Positions 56,234-64,000 of a stretch of 64,000 nucleotides of DNA are shown piece after piece. The stretch is from an uncultured Alphaproteobacteria bacterium (GTDB lineage: Bacteria > Pseudomonadota > Alphaproteobacteria > Rhodospirillales > Rhodospirillaceae): positions 1,268,287-1,332,286 of the forward strand of contig LT599022.1 of the NCBI GenBank assembly GCA_900079695.1. Reading direction: 5' to 3'. Position 1 is the first letter of the stretch; every line of letters begins with the position of its first letter. The position numbers and the translations under genes are program-made. Under the pieces are notes generated by a model. It saw nothing but the letters and a program-made list of their open reading frames with translations, made no database searches and was not told where the DNA came from.

Positions 56234-56719
56234 ATGGCGGAAGGAACGAAGGCTCGGGCCTTCATTTCCACCACGACCGTGAAGGTCGACGCGAAGGGAC
56301 GGCTCTCCGTCCCCGCGCCGTTGCGCACCCAGTTGGTGGCGATGGGGGGCGAGGAAGAGCTCGTCGCCTATCCCAACTTCAAGCTCCCGTGCATCGAATG
56401 CTGCCATCGCGACCGCCTCGACCAGATGTGCGAGGCGACCGACGAGCTTGACGTGTTCTCCGAGCAGGTGGACGACATCCAGGGGCTGATCTTCGGCCTT
56501 TCGCAGGCCCTGGCGTGGGACACCACCGGCCGCATCACCCTGCCGGACCTGTTCATCGAACATGCCCGCATCGCCGGCGCGGCGGTGATCACCGGCATGG
56601 GCCGCACCTTCCGGATCTGGAATCCCGAAGAGTACAAGGCCGACCTCGCCGCCCGCATGCAGCGGGCCAAGGCCGAGGGGCTGTCGCTCGTGCTGTCGCG
56701 CAGCGGGGTGGGCAAATGA
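56234..56719 (+). CDS. mraZ: Transcriptional regulator MraZ
   Basis: MraZ is a DNA-binding SpoVT/AbrB-like protein that controls the division and cell-wall cluster. The 161-residue protein shows two MraZ repeats, one with [21 protein letters not shown] and one with [19 protein letters not shown], each holding the D-x-x-G-R motif. The length is within the family range. Three MraZ boxes lie 60-85 bases upstream. ATGA overlap with rsmH. Start at 56234 is the ATG closest to the family N-terminus. Confidence 0.95.
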   Translation: MAEGTKARAFISTTTVKVDAKGRLSVPAPLRTQLVAMGGEEELVAYPNFKLPCIECCHRDRLDQMCEATDELDVFSEQVDDIQGLIFGLSQALAWDTTGRITLPDLFIEHARIAGAAVITGMGRTFRIWNPEEYKADLAARMQRAKAEGLSLVLSRSGVGK

Positions 56720-57660
56720 CCGGGACGCCGCACATTCCGGTGCTGCTGCCCGAGGTGGTGGGCGCGCTCGGACCGAAGGACGGCGGGCTCTACGTCGACG
56801 GCACCTTCGGCGCGGGCGGCTACACCCGCGCGATCCTGGCCGCCGCCGCCTGCCGTGTGTTCGCGATCGACCGCGACCCGTCGGCCGCCGCCGCCGCCGC
56901 CGAGGTGGGGCGCTCGTTTCCCGGCCGCTTCGAGTTCCTGCCCGGTCGCTTCGGCGAGATGGCGGCGCTGCTGCCGCCCGCGGCGAAACGGCGGATCGAC
57001 GGCATCGCCCTCGACATCGGCGTCTCGTCGATGCAGATCGACCGGCCCGAACGCGGCTTCTCGTTCCAGAAGGACGGCCCCCTCGACATGCGCATGGGCG
57101 GCGACGGCCCGACCGCCGCCGACCTCGTCAACACCCTGCCCGAGGGCGAACTCGCCGACCTGATCTATCGCTACGGCGAGGAACGCGCCTCGCGCCGGGT
57201 CGCCGCCGCGATCGTCCGCGATCGCGCGCTCGCGCCGTTCGCCACAACGCTTCAGCTCGCCGCGACGGTGCGCGGCGCGGTGCGCCCGTCGAAGGATGGC
57301 ATCGACCCCGCCACCCGCACCTTCCAGGCGCTGCGCATCGCCGTAAACGACGAACTCGGCGAGCTCGAACGCGCGCTCGCCGCCGCGCTCGACCTGCTCG
57401 CGCCAGGCGGCGTGCTCGCGGTGGTGAGCTTCCATTCCCTCGAGGACCGCATCGTCAAGCGCTTCCTCGATGCCGAGAGTGGCCGCGCCGCCGCGCCCTC
57501 GCGCCATCTTCCCCACGCCGCCGACACCGCCGCGCCGACTCTCCGCCTGCCGTCGCGCAAACCGATCGTCGCCGGCGACAGCGAAACCCGCCTCAACCCG
57601 CGCGCCCGCAGCGCCCGGCTGCGCGTCGCCGTGCGGACCGGCGAAGGAGGCAGAGGATGA
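56716..57660 (+). CDS. rsmH: 16S rRNA m4C1402 methyltransferase
   Basis: RsmH (MraW) methylates N4 of C1402 in 16S rRNA. The 314-residue protein has [36 protein letters not shown], the SAM-binding ADRDP-like [11 protein letters not shown], and [32 protein letters not shown], all typical. The C-terminal [15 protein letters not shown] also matches. The start overlaps mraZ (ATGA) and its end overlaps ftsL, making one operon. Confidence 0.97.
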   Translation: MTGTPHIPVLLPEVVGALGPKDGGLYVDGTFGAGGYTRAILAAAACRVFAIDRDPSAAAAAAEVGRSFPGRFEFLPGRFGEMAALLPPAAKRRIDGIALDIGVSSMQIDRPERGFSFQKDGPLDMRMGGDGPTAADLVNTLPEGELADLIYRYGEERASRRVAAAIVRDRALAPFATTLQLAATVRGAVRPSKDGIDPATRTFQALRIAVNDELGELERALAAALDLLAPGGVLAVVSFHSLEDRIVKRFLDAESGRAAAPSRHLPHAADTAAPTLRLPSRKPIVAGDSETRLNPRARSARLRVAVRTGEGGRG

Positions 57661-58025
57661 TCCGTCTGCTCGTCGTCACCGCGTTCCTGTTCAGCGTCCT
57701 CAGCGTCGGTCTGGTGGCGGTGAAGACCCGCGTCCAGGAGATGGAGACCCGTCTCTCGGTGCTGCAGCGCGACATCCGCTCGGACCGCGACGCGATCCGC
57801 GTGCTCAAGGCCGAGTGGAGCCACCTCAACGACCCGGTGCGGCTGAAGCGCCTCGCCGACGCCTACCTCAAGCTCTCCCCCGTCACCTCCGCCCAGATCG
57901 CCTCGGTCAAGGCGCTGCCGTTCGCCGCGCCCGACGCACCCGAGGCCCGCACCGCCAACCAGCCCGCCCGCCCCGTTCCGCCGCCCGGCCCGCCCGAGGT
58001 CGCCAGCCGGAGGACCGCGCCATGA
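57657..58025 (+). CDS. ftsL: Cell division protein FtsL
   Basis: FtsL is a small bitopic division protein that acts with FtsB and FtsQ to activate FtsWI. The 122-residue protein has one N-terminal membrane helix ([19 protein letters not shown]) and a periplasmic coiled coil ([50 protein letters not shown]), the last part with the L-x-D-P-x-R-L-x-x-L-A motif of the family. The proline-rich C-terminus is variable. Position between rsmH and ftsI, with ATGA overlaps on both sides, supports the call. Confidence 0.93.
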   Translation: MIRLLVVTAFLFSVLSVGLVAVKTRVQEMETRLSVLQRDIRSDRDAIRVLKAEWSHLNDPVRLKRLADAYLKLSPVTSAQIASVKALPFAAPDAPEARTANQPARPVPPPGPPEVASRRTAP

Positions 58026-59773
58026 TCATCCGCCGCAAGGCCGCCCCCGCCATCGTTCCCGGCATCGACCTGCCGCCGGACCCGTCGCCGCCGGCGCGGC
58101 CGGGACTGGTGCGCGTCGAAGGCACCGCCAAGACCGCCCTCGAAACCGGCCGCAACCGCCTCGCCTTCGCCGGCGGGGTTTTTCTCTTGCTGTTCCTGTC
58201 GGTGGCGGTGCGCCTCGTCGACGTCGCCTTCCACCCCAACGCCGACCAGGTGGCGCGCGCGGTGCCGCAGCCCGAACTGCCGATGAAGACGGTGCGCGCC
58301 GACATCACCGACCGCAACGGCATGCTGCTCGCCACCAACCTGCCGACGGTGAACCTCTACGCCGACGCGCGGATCGTCCGCGAGCCGGAAAAGGTGGCGC
58401 GCGACCTCAAGGAGATCCTCCCCGAGATCGACGTCGCCCGCACCGTCGAACGGCTGAAGTCGGGGCAGGCGTTCGTCTACCTCCACCGCCACCTCACCCC
58501 GGCGCAGCAGTTCGCGGTCAACCGCCTCGGCGTGCCCGCGCTCGGGTTCGAGGACGGCGAACTGCGCGTCTACCCGCAGGGCGGGCTGTTCGCCCACGTC
58601 GTCGGCAAGACCGACATCGACAACCGCGGCATTTCCGGGATCGAGAAGCGCTTCGACGACCAGCTCAAGGACGGGCAGGCGGTGCGGCTCTCGGTCGACC
58701 TACGGGTGCAGACCGCGGTGATGCGCGTGCTTCAGGATTCGATCGCCACCTTCAAGGCCGAGGGCGCGGCGGCGGTGGTGCAGGACGTGCGCACCGGCGA
58801 GGTGATCTCGCTGGTCTCCCTGCCCGATTTCGACCCCAACCGCCCCGAAACCATGACCGACGACGCGATGTTCAACCGCGCGACCCTCGGCGTGTACGAA
58901 ATGGGCAGCGTTTTCAAGGTGTTCAACACCGCGATCGCGCTCGAAAGCGGCAAGATCCAGATCTCGTCGCGCTACGACACCAGCCCGCTCAAGATCGCCA
59001 ACTACACCATCCACGACCTGCATTCGCTCAAAGGTCCGGCATCGGTGCCGGAAATCCTGATCAACTCGTCGAACATCGGATCGGCGCGGATGGCGCTCGA
59101 ATTCGGCGGCGAGTTCCAGCACGCCTATCTCGACCGCTTCGGCCTCACCCGCGCATCGGAGCTGGAGATCCCCGAGGTCGGTTCGCCGCAGGTGCCGTCC
59201 GGAAACTGGTCGAACATCACCGTCGCCACCGTCTCCTTCGGTCACGGCATTTCGGTGTCGCCGCTACAGGTGGCGACCGGCGCCTCGGCGGTGGTCAACG
59301 GCGGCGTCTTCCGCCCCGCGACCCTGCTCGCCCACGCGCCGGGCGACGCCGCGCCGGGCGTACGCGCGGTGTCCGAGCGCACCTCGCTGATGATGCGCCG
59401 CCTGATGCGGATGGTCGTCACCGAAGGCTCGGGCCGGAAGGCCGACGTGCCCGGCTACCGCGTCGCGGGCAAGACCGGCACCGCCGAGAAGGTGGTGAAC
59501 GGCCGCTATTCCAAGCATCAGGTGCTGTCGAGCTTCCTCGGGGTGTTCCCGGCCGACAACCCGCGCTACACCGTGCTCGTCACCCTCGACGCGCCGAAGG
59601 GCATTCCCAGCACCTACAACTTCGCCACCGCCGGATGGAACGCCGCGCCGACCGCGGGCAAGGTGATCGCCGCGATCGCGCCGATGCTCGGCGTCGAACC
59701 CGCCGCCGACCCGTTCCAGCAGGCCGACCCGAAGAGCGGGCCGCTGATGGTGGCGGCGATGAAGGGAAACTGA
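58022..59773 (+). CDS. ftsI: Peptidoglycan transpeptidase FtsI (PBP3)
   Basis: FtsI cross-links peptidoglycan at the division site. The 583-residue class B penicillin-binding protein has one membrane helix (residues 47-65, LAFAGGVFLLLFLSVAVRL), a dimerisation/pedestal domain, and the transpeptidase motifs S296-V-F-K299, S349-S-N351 and K484-T-G. Length matches the family. ATG overlaps ftsL; murE follows 2 bases after the stop. Confidence 0.97.
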   Translation: MIIRRKAAPAIVPGIDLPPDPSPPARPGLVRVEGTAKTALETGRNRLAFAGGVFLLLFLSVAVRLVDVAFHPNADQVARAVPQPELPMKTVRADITDRNGMLLATNLPTVNLYADARIVREPEKVARDLKEILPEIDVARTVERLKSGQAFVYLHRHLTPAQQFAVNRLGVPALGFEDGELRVYPQGGLFAHVVGKTDIDNRGISGIEKRFDDQLKDGQAVRLSVDLRVQTAVMRVLQDSIATFKAEGAAAVVQDVRTGEVISLVSLPDFDPNRPETMTDDAMFNRATLGVYEMGSVFKVFNTAIALESGKIQISSRYDTSPLKIANYTIHDLHSLKGPASVPEILINSSNIGSARMALEFGGEFQHAYLDRFGLTRASELEIPEVGSPQVPSGNWSNITVATVSFGHGISVSPLQVATGASAVVNGGVFRPATLLAHAPGDAAPGVRAVSERTSLMMRRLMRMVVTEGSGRKADVPGYRVAGKTGTAEKVVNGRYSKHQVLSSFLGVFPADNPRYTVLVTLDAPKGIPSTYNFATAGWNAAPTAGKVIAAIAPMLGVEPAADPFQQADPKSGPLMVAAMKGN

Positions 59774-59775
59774 GG

Positions 59776-61248
59776 ATGGACTGGGATACGCTGATCGCCG
59801 CCGCCTGCGCCGCGGAACCGGGCCTCGCCGTCGTCGGCGAGGCCCCGGCGCAGGTGGCGGCGCTCGCGATCGACTCCCGCGACGTCGTGCCCGGTGCGTT
59901 GTTCGCCGCCCTGCCCGGAGCGAAGGCCGACGGCCGCGACTTCCTCCCCCAGGCCGCGGCGGCGGGCGCGCGCGTCGCCCTCGTCCCCGCCGGAACCGAC
60001 CCGGCACGCCTCCCCGCCGGGATGGCGGCGATCGTCTCCGCCGATCCGCGCCGCCTGATCGCGCGCCTCGCCGCGGTCTTCCACGCCCCCCTCCCGGCGG
60101 TGATCGCGGCCGTCACCGGCACCAACGGCAAGACCTCGATCGCCGAGTTCACCCGCCAGATCTGGACCCGCGCCGGGCACGCCGCCGCCTCCCTCGGCAC
60201 CCTGGGCGCGATCTCGCCGTTCGGCCACGAGAAGGGCAGCCTCACCACTCCCGACGTCGTCACCCTCACCCGCACCCTCTCCGGCCTCGCCGCCCGCGGC
60301 GTCGGCCACGCCTGCATCGAGGCCTCCAGCCACGGCCTCGACCAGCGCCGCCTCGACGGCCTCGCGCTTGCCGCCGCCGCGTTCACCAACCTGACGCGCG
60401 ACCATCTCGACTACCACGGCACCACGGACGCCTACTTCACCGCCAAGGCGCGGCTGTTCGACACGCTGTTGCCCGCGGGCGCCGCCGCGGTGCTCAACGC
60501 CGACATCCCCGAGTTCGCCGCGCTCGGCGCGATCGCCGCGCGGCGCGGACTGACCGTCGTCGACTACGGCGCGAACGCCCGGGCGCTGCGCCTGCTCGGC
60601 CGCGCCGCCACCCCCGGGGGGCAGATTCTCGACCTTTCGGTGAACGGATCGGCGGAACGGGTGGTGCTGCCGCTCGCCGGAACGTTTCAGGCGATGAACG
60701 CCCTCGCAGCCTTCGGCCTCGCGCTTTCCACCGGCGTTTCCAAAGACATCGCCCTCGTCGCCCTCGCCCACCTCAAGGGCGCGCCGGGGCGGCTCGAAAG
60801 AAGGGCCTTGCGCGACGACGGCGCGGCCGTCTATGTCGATTACGCCCACACGCCCGACGCGCTCGAAACCGTGCTCACCGCGCTGCGCCCCCACACCCAC
60901 GGACACCTGATCGCGGTGTTCGGCTGCGGCGGCGACCGCGACCGCGGCAAGCGTCCGGTGATGGGCGGCATCGCCCGCCGTCTCGCCGACAGGGTCATCG
61001 TCACCGACGACAACCCCCGCACCGAGGTCGCCGGCGCGATCCGCGCCGAGGTGCTGGCCGGCTGCCCGGACGCCGAGGAGATCGGCGACCGCGGCCGCGC
61101 GATCCGCACCGCGATGGCGGAGATGCGCGCGGGCGACGTGCTGCTGGTGGCGGGCAAGGGACATGAAACCGGGCAGATCGTCGGCGCGACGGTGCTGCCC
61201 TTCGACGACCGCGAGGTGGTCGACGCGCTGTCACGGGAGATCTGGTGA
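59776..61248 (+). CDS. murE: UDP-MurNAc-tripeptide synthetase (meso-diaminopimelate adding)
   Basis: MurE adds the third residue to the peptidoglycan precursor. The 490-residue protein shows the ATP-binding AVTGTNGKTSIAEFTRQ, LTTPDVV, NLTRDHLDYHGTTDAYFTAKARLF and the ending DNPRTE (TDDNPRTE), the D-N-P-R motif being that of enzymes using meso-diaminopimelate. Start at 59776 with GAGG immediately upstream. Part of the mra cluster with 1-2-base gaps. Confidence 0.97.
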   Translation: MDWDTLIAAACAAEPGLAVVGEAPAQVAALAIDSRDVVPGALFAALPGAKADGRDFLPQAAAAGARVALVPAGTDPARLPAGMAAIVSADPRRLIARLAAVFHAPLPAVIAAVTGTNGKTSIAEFTRQIWTRAGHAAASLGTLGAISPFGHEKGSLTTPDVVTLTRTLSGLAARGVGHACIEASSHGLDQRRLDGLALAAAAFTNLTRDHLDYHGTTDAYFTAKARLFDTLLPAGAAAVLNADIPEFAALGAIAARRGLTVVDYGANARALRLLGRAATPGGQILDLSVNGSAERVVLPLAGTFQAMNALAAFGLALSTGVSKDIALVALAHLKGAPGRLERRALRDDGAAVYVDYAHTPDALETVLTALRPHTHGHLIAVFGCGGDRDRGKRPVMGGIARRLADRVIVTDDNPRTEVAGAIRAEVLAGCPDAEEIGDRGRAIRTAMAEMRAGDVLLVAGKGHETGQIVGATVLPFDDREVVDALSREIW

Positions 61249-61249
61249 G

Positions 61250-62650
61250 ATGACGACCCCTCTGTGGACCTCCGCCGAGCTGGAGAAAGTGTTGAAGGCG
61301 AAGGCCGGCGCGCGCTTCGACGTCGCGGGCGTCTCGATCGACAGCCGCAGCGTCGGCGAAGGGGACCTGTTCGTCGCCCTCGCCGGGCCGAGCCACGACG
61401 GCCATGCCTTCGTCGCCGATGCCTTCGCCGCGGGCGCGGCGGCGGCGCTGGTGCACGCGGACGGCGCATACCCGGGGCCGACGATCCGGGTCGAAGACAC
61501 CCTCGCCGCGCTCTCGACCCTCGGCGCGGCGGGCCGCACGCGCGCCGCGCGCACCAAGGTGGTAGGCGTCACCGGATCGGTCGGCAAGACCGGCACCAAG
61601 GAAATGCTCGGCGCGATCCTGGCCGATCAGGGCGCCACCCACATCAGCCGGGGCAGCCACAACAACCACTGGGGGGTGCCGCTCACCCTCGCCCGCCTGC
61701 CGCGCGACAGCGTCTACGCGGTGCAGGAGATGGGCATGAACCACACGGGCGAACTCGCCGCCCTCACCCGGATCGCGCGTCCCGACGTCGCGGTGATCAC
61801 CACCGTCGGCCCGGCGCACCTCGAACACTTCGGCGATCTCGCCGCGATCGTCGCCGCCAAGTGCGAGATCTTCGAGGGCCTGACCTCCGGCGGCACCGCG
61901 GTGCTGCCCGCCGACCACGCCTTCTTCGGCACCATGGAGAGCGCGGCGAAGGCGGCGGGCGCGGCCAACGTCATCACCTTCGGCGCGGCCGAAAGCGCCG
62001 ACCTGCGGCTGCTCTCGGCGCGCGTCGTCGCTCTCGAAACCCGGGTCGAAGCCGAGATCGGCGGCCAGGCGGTGGAGTTCTCGCTGCCCTTCATCGGCCG
62101 CCACTGGGCGATGAACAGCCTCGCCGCCCTCGGCGCGGCGATCGCCGCCGGAGCCGACCCGGCGCGGGCGATCGAGACCCTTTCGGCGATCCGCGTGCCC
62201 GACGGCCGCGGCGCGATCACCGAGGTGGCGACGGACGGCGGCGCGTTCGTGCTGCTGGACGAAAGCTACAACGCCAACCCGCAGTCGCTCGAAGCCGCGA
62301 TCGACGCCCTCGCCGCGATCGCCAACGTGCGGCAGATGTACGGCACCGGCCGCGCCATCGCGGTGCTGGGCGACATGTTCGAACTCGGCCCCACCGCCCG
62401 CGCGCTGCACCGGCAGGTGGCGCAGCAGTTGGCGGCGCGCGAGGTCGACCGTCTGTTCGCCTGCGGCGAGCTGATGCGCAGCGCCTACGACGCCGCGCCG
62501 GACGCGATGCGGGCCGCCTTCGCCGACGACGCCGCCGCGCTCGTCGCCCCCCTCGCCGCCGAGATCCGTCCCGGCGACATCGTCATGATCAAGGGCTCCC
62601 ACGGCATGCGCATGGACCGCATCGTCGCCGCGCTCAAGGCCCGCCCGTAA
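61250..62650 (+). CDS. murF: UDP-MurNAc-tripeptide D-alanyl-D-alanine ligase
   Basis: MurF adds D-Ala-D-Ala to UDP-MurNAc-tripeptide. The 466-residue Mur ligase has the ATP-binding VVGVTGSVGKTGTKEMLGAIL, then HNNHWGVPLTLARLPRDSVYAVQEMGMNHTGEL, and VLLDESYNANPQSLEAAI, all specific to MurF. Its ATG is 1 base after the murE stop. MraY follows by 15 bases. Confidence 0.97.
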   Translation: MTTPLWTSAELEKVLKAKAGARFDVAGVSIDSRSVGEGDLFVALAGPSHDGHAFVADAFAAGAAAALVHADGAYPGPTIRVEDTLAALSTLGAAGRTRAARTKVVGVTGSVGKTGTKEMLGAILADQGATHISRGSHNNHWGVPLTLARLPRDSVYAVQEMGMNHTGELAALTRIARPDVAVITTVGPAHLEHFGDLAAIVAAKCEIFEGLTSGGTAVLPADHAFFGTMESAAKAAGAANVITFGAAESADLRLLSARVVALETRVEAEIGGQAVEFSLPFIGRHWAMNSLAALGAAIAAGADPARAIETLSAIRVPDGRGAITEVATDGGAFVLLDESYNANPQSLEAAIDALAAIANVRQMYGTGRAIAVLGDMFELGPTARALHRQVAQQLAAREVDRLFACGELMRSAYDAAPDAMRAAFADDAAALVAPLAAEIRPGDIVMIKGSHGMRMDRIVAALKARP

Positions 62651-62665
62651 CGGAAACAGCGACCG

Positions 62666-63757
62666 ATGCTCTACCACCTCTTCACCCCCCTGGCCGACCA
62701 GTATCAGGTGTTCAACCTGTTCCGGTACGTCACCTTCCGCACGGCGGGGGCGGTGCTCACCGCGTTGCTGTTCGCGTTCGTGTTCGGCCCGGCGATCATC
62801 CGCATGCTCCGGCGCAAGCAGGGCCGCGGCCAGCCGATCCGCACCGACGGCCCGGAGACCCATCTCCTCACCAAGCAGGGCACGCCGACGATGGGCGGCC
62901 TGATGATCCTGCTGGGCGTCGGCATCTCCACCCTGTTGTGGGCGAAGCTCGACAACGGCTACGTCTGGGCGGTGCTGCTGGTGACGATCGGCTACGGCAT
63001 GATCGGCTTCACCGACGACTACATGAAGGTGACGAAGCGCTCGACCGCGGGCTTCGCGGGCCGGAAGAAGCTCGCCGCCGAACTCGGCATCGGCCTGCTC
63101 GCCACCGCGTGGATCGTCTGGATCGGTTCCGCCAACGCCGACCGCATGGGCCTCGCGGTGCCGTTCCTCAAGGACGTAGTGGTCAACCTGGGCCTGTTCT
63201 ACCTGCCGTTCGCGGCGGTGGTGATCGCGGGCGCGGGCAACTCGGTCAACCTCACCGACGGTCTCGACGGCCTCGCGATCGTGCCGGTAATGATCGCCTC
63301 GGCGGTGTTCATGATCATCGCCTACCTCTCCGGCCACGCGGTGTTCGCCAACTATCTGCAGATCCACCACACCCCGGGCTCGGGCGAACTGGCGGTGTTC
63401 TGCGGCGCGATGGTCGGCGCGGCGATGGGGTTCCTGTGGTTCAACGCCCCGCCCGCGCAGGTGTTCATGGGCGACACCGGCTCGCTCGCCCTCGGCGGCG
63501 CGCTCGGCGCGATCGCGGTGGTGACCAAGCACGAACTGGTGCTCGGCATCGTCGGCGGCCTGTTCGTGCTCGAAACCGTCTCGGTGATCGTTCAGGTGGC
63601 GAGCTTCAAGCTCACCGGCCGCCGGGTGTTCCGGATGGCGCCGCTGCACCACCACTTCGAGAAGAAGGGCTGGGCGGAACCGACGGTGGTGATCCGCTTC
63701 TGGATCATCGCGATGATTCTCGGCGTGATCGGATTGACCACGCTCAAACTGCGGTAG
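62666..63757 (+). CDS. mraY: Phospho-MurNAc-pentapeptide translocase
   Basis: MraY attaches the pentapeptide precursor to undecaprenyl phosphate, forming lipid I. The 363-residue polytopic membrane protein has about ten helices, [36 protein letters not shown] with the DDxxK catalytic motif, [11 protein letters not shown], and [17 protein letters not shown], then [22 protein letters not shown], all MraY hallmarks. It is followed by murD after 14 bases. Confidence 0.98.
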   Translation: MLYHLFTPLADQYQVFNLFRYVTFRTAGAVLTALLFAFVFGPAIIRMLRRKQGRGQPIRTDGPETHLLTKQGTPTMGGLMILLGVGISTLLWAKLDNGYVWAVLLVTIGYGMIGFTDDYMKVTKRSTAGFAGRKKLAAELGIGLLATAWIVWIGSANADRMGLAVPFLKDVVVNLGLFYLPFAAVVIAGAGNSVNLTDGLDGLAIVPVMIASAVFMIIAYLSGHAVFANYLQIHHTPGSGELAVFCGAMVGAAMGFLWFNAPPAQVFMGDTGSLALGGALGAIAVVTKHELVLGIVGGLFVLETVSVIVQVASFKLTGRRVFRMAPLHHHFEKKGWAEPTVVIRFWIIAMILGVIGLTTLKLR

Positions 63758-63771
63758 GGAGTTTCGGGAAG

Positions 63772-64000
63772 ATGATCCCGTTGTCCGGAGTTGAGGGCAA
63801 AACTTTCGTCGTCGTCGGGCTCGGCAAGTCGGGCGCGGGCGCCGCGCACGCGCTCGGCGCGGCGGGCGCGACGGTGCTCGCCTGGGACGACAAGCCGGAA
63901 CTGCGCGCCGCCGCGGGCGCGGCCGCCCTCGCCGACCCCGGCGCGATCGACTGGGCGAAGGTCGAGGCGGTGGTGTGGAGCCCGGGCATCCCGCACACTC
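63772..64000 (+). CDS. murD: UDP-MurNAc-L-alanine:D-glutamate ligase (N-terminal part, cut by window edge)
   Basis: MurD adds D-glutamate to UDP-MurNAc-L-alanine. The visible 76 residues contain the N-terminal Rossmann segment FVVVGLGKSGAGAAHALGAAGATVLAWDDKPELRAAAG and WSPGIPHT, both characteristic of MurD. The start at 63772 follows GGGAAG. The rest lies beyond 64000. Its place after mraY is the usual one. Confidence 0.93.
   Translation, partial: MIPLSGVEGKTFVVVGLGKSGAGAAHALGAAGATVLAWDDKPELRAAAGAAALADPGAIDWAKVEAVVWSPGIPHT

Overview
The window is 64 kb of GC-rich (by eye about 70 %) bacterial chromosome, almost fully coding, with no insertion sequence, prophage, CRISPR array, tRNA or rRNA that I can see. 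Several features point to an alphaproteobacterium, probably of the Rhodospirillales type: a circularly permuted two-piece tmRNA, an alpha-type SspB next to it, the xseB-ispA-dxs cluster, the aspS / rnd / ppx-ppk / hdaA / AI-2E permease / DUF2066 / purM-purN gene order, HdaA in place of Hda, and the division and cell-wall cluster mraZ-rsmH-ftsL-ftsI-murE-murF-mraY-murD.

Layout. 1-2340: isoprenoid operon xseB-ispA-dxs on the minus strand (dxs cut by the left edge). 2561-5510: a BigR/SqrR-type ArsR regulator, an MBL-fold hydrolase, a Mak-type ROK sugar kinase and an unknown small protein. 5518-7600: Na/Pi cotransporter and a small XRE regulator. 7717-20592: conserved alphaproteobacterial housekeeping block (aspS, rnd, Rrf2 regulator, ppx, ppk, sixA, hdaA, permease, DUF2066, purM, purN). 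20698-23266: ndk and an ABC-F ATPase. 23310-27232: a small catabolic unit (permease, amidohydrolase, divergent GntR regulator with a clear palindromic operator, GNAT acetyltransferase). 27246-29945: two unknown proteins and holC. 30030-33628: hflK-hflC-degQ membrane proteolysis operon. 33745-37152: mrp ATPase, lipoprotein, PhzF-like protein and thyX. 37266-38198: permuted ssrA plus sspB. 38241-44808: class I fumarase, a three-gene unit (hydrolase, RHH protein, lipoprotein) and an AsmA protein. 45040-51130: 3-oxoadipate (beta-ketoadipate) island with AtoE transporter, maleylacetate reductase, PcaR-like IclR regulator, PcaJ, PcaI and PcaF. 51428-55450: glycine-zipper lipoprotein, DjlA-like co-chaperone, EamA exporter, methyltransferase, AmpD-like amidase and hydrolase. 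55521-55895: RNase P RNA. 56234-64000: mra/dcw cluster, running off the right edge inside murD.

How the genes work together. Maleylacetate reductase would supply 3-oxoadipate, PcaIJ activates it and PcaF cleaves it to acetyl-CoA and succinyl-CoA. A shared box resembling the PcaR/PcaU site lies upstream of both the reductase and pcaF, so the IclR regulator probably controls both transcription units. The tmRNA and SspB form a ribosome-rescue and ClpXP-delivery pair. HflKC with DegQ handle membrane and periplasmic quality control. The mra cluster is tightly coupled (ATGA overlaps) and starts behind three 10-bp-spaced MraZ boxes.

Most of the window is ordinary core genome. I found no convincing wholly new system. 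The most informative signals are regulatory (PcaR-like boxes, the nested GntR palindrome, a reversed Pho-box-like repeat, MraZ boxes), the permuted tmRNA with an unusual AAA-ending tag, and a few unassigned genes.
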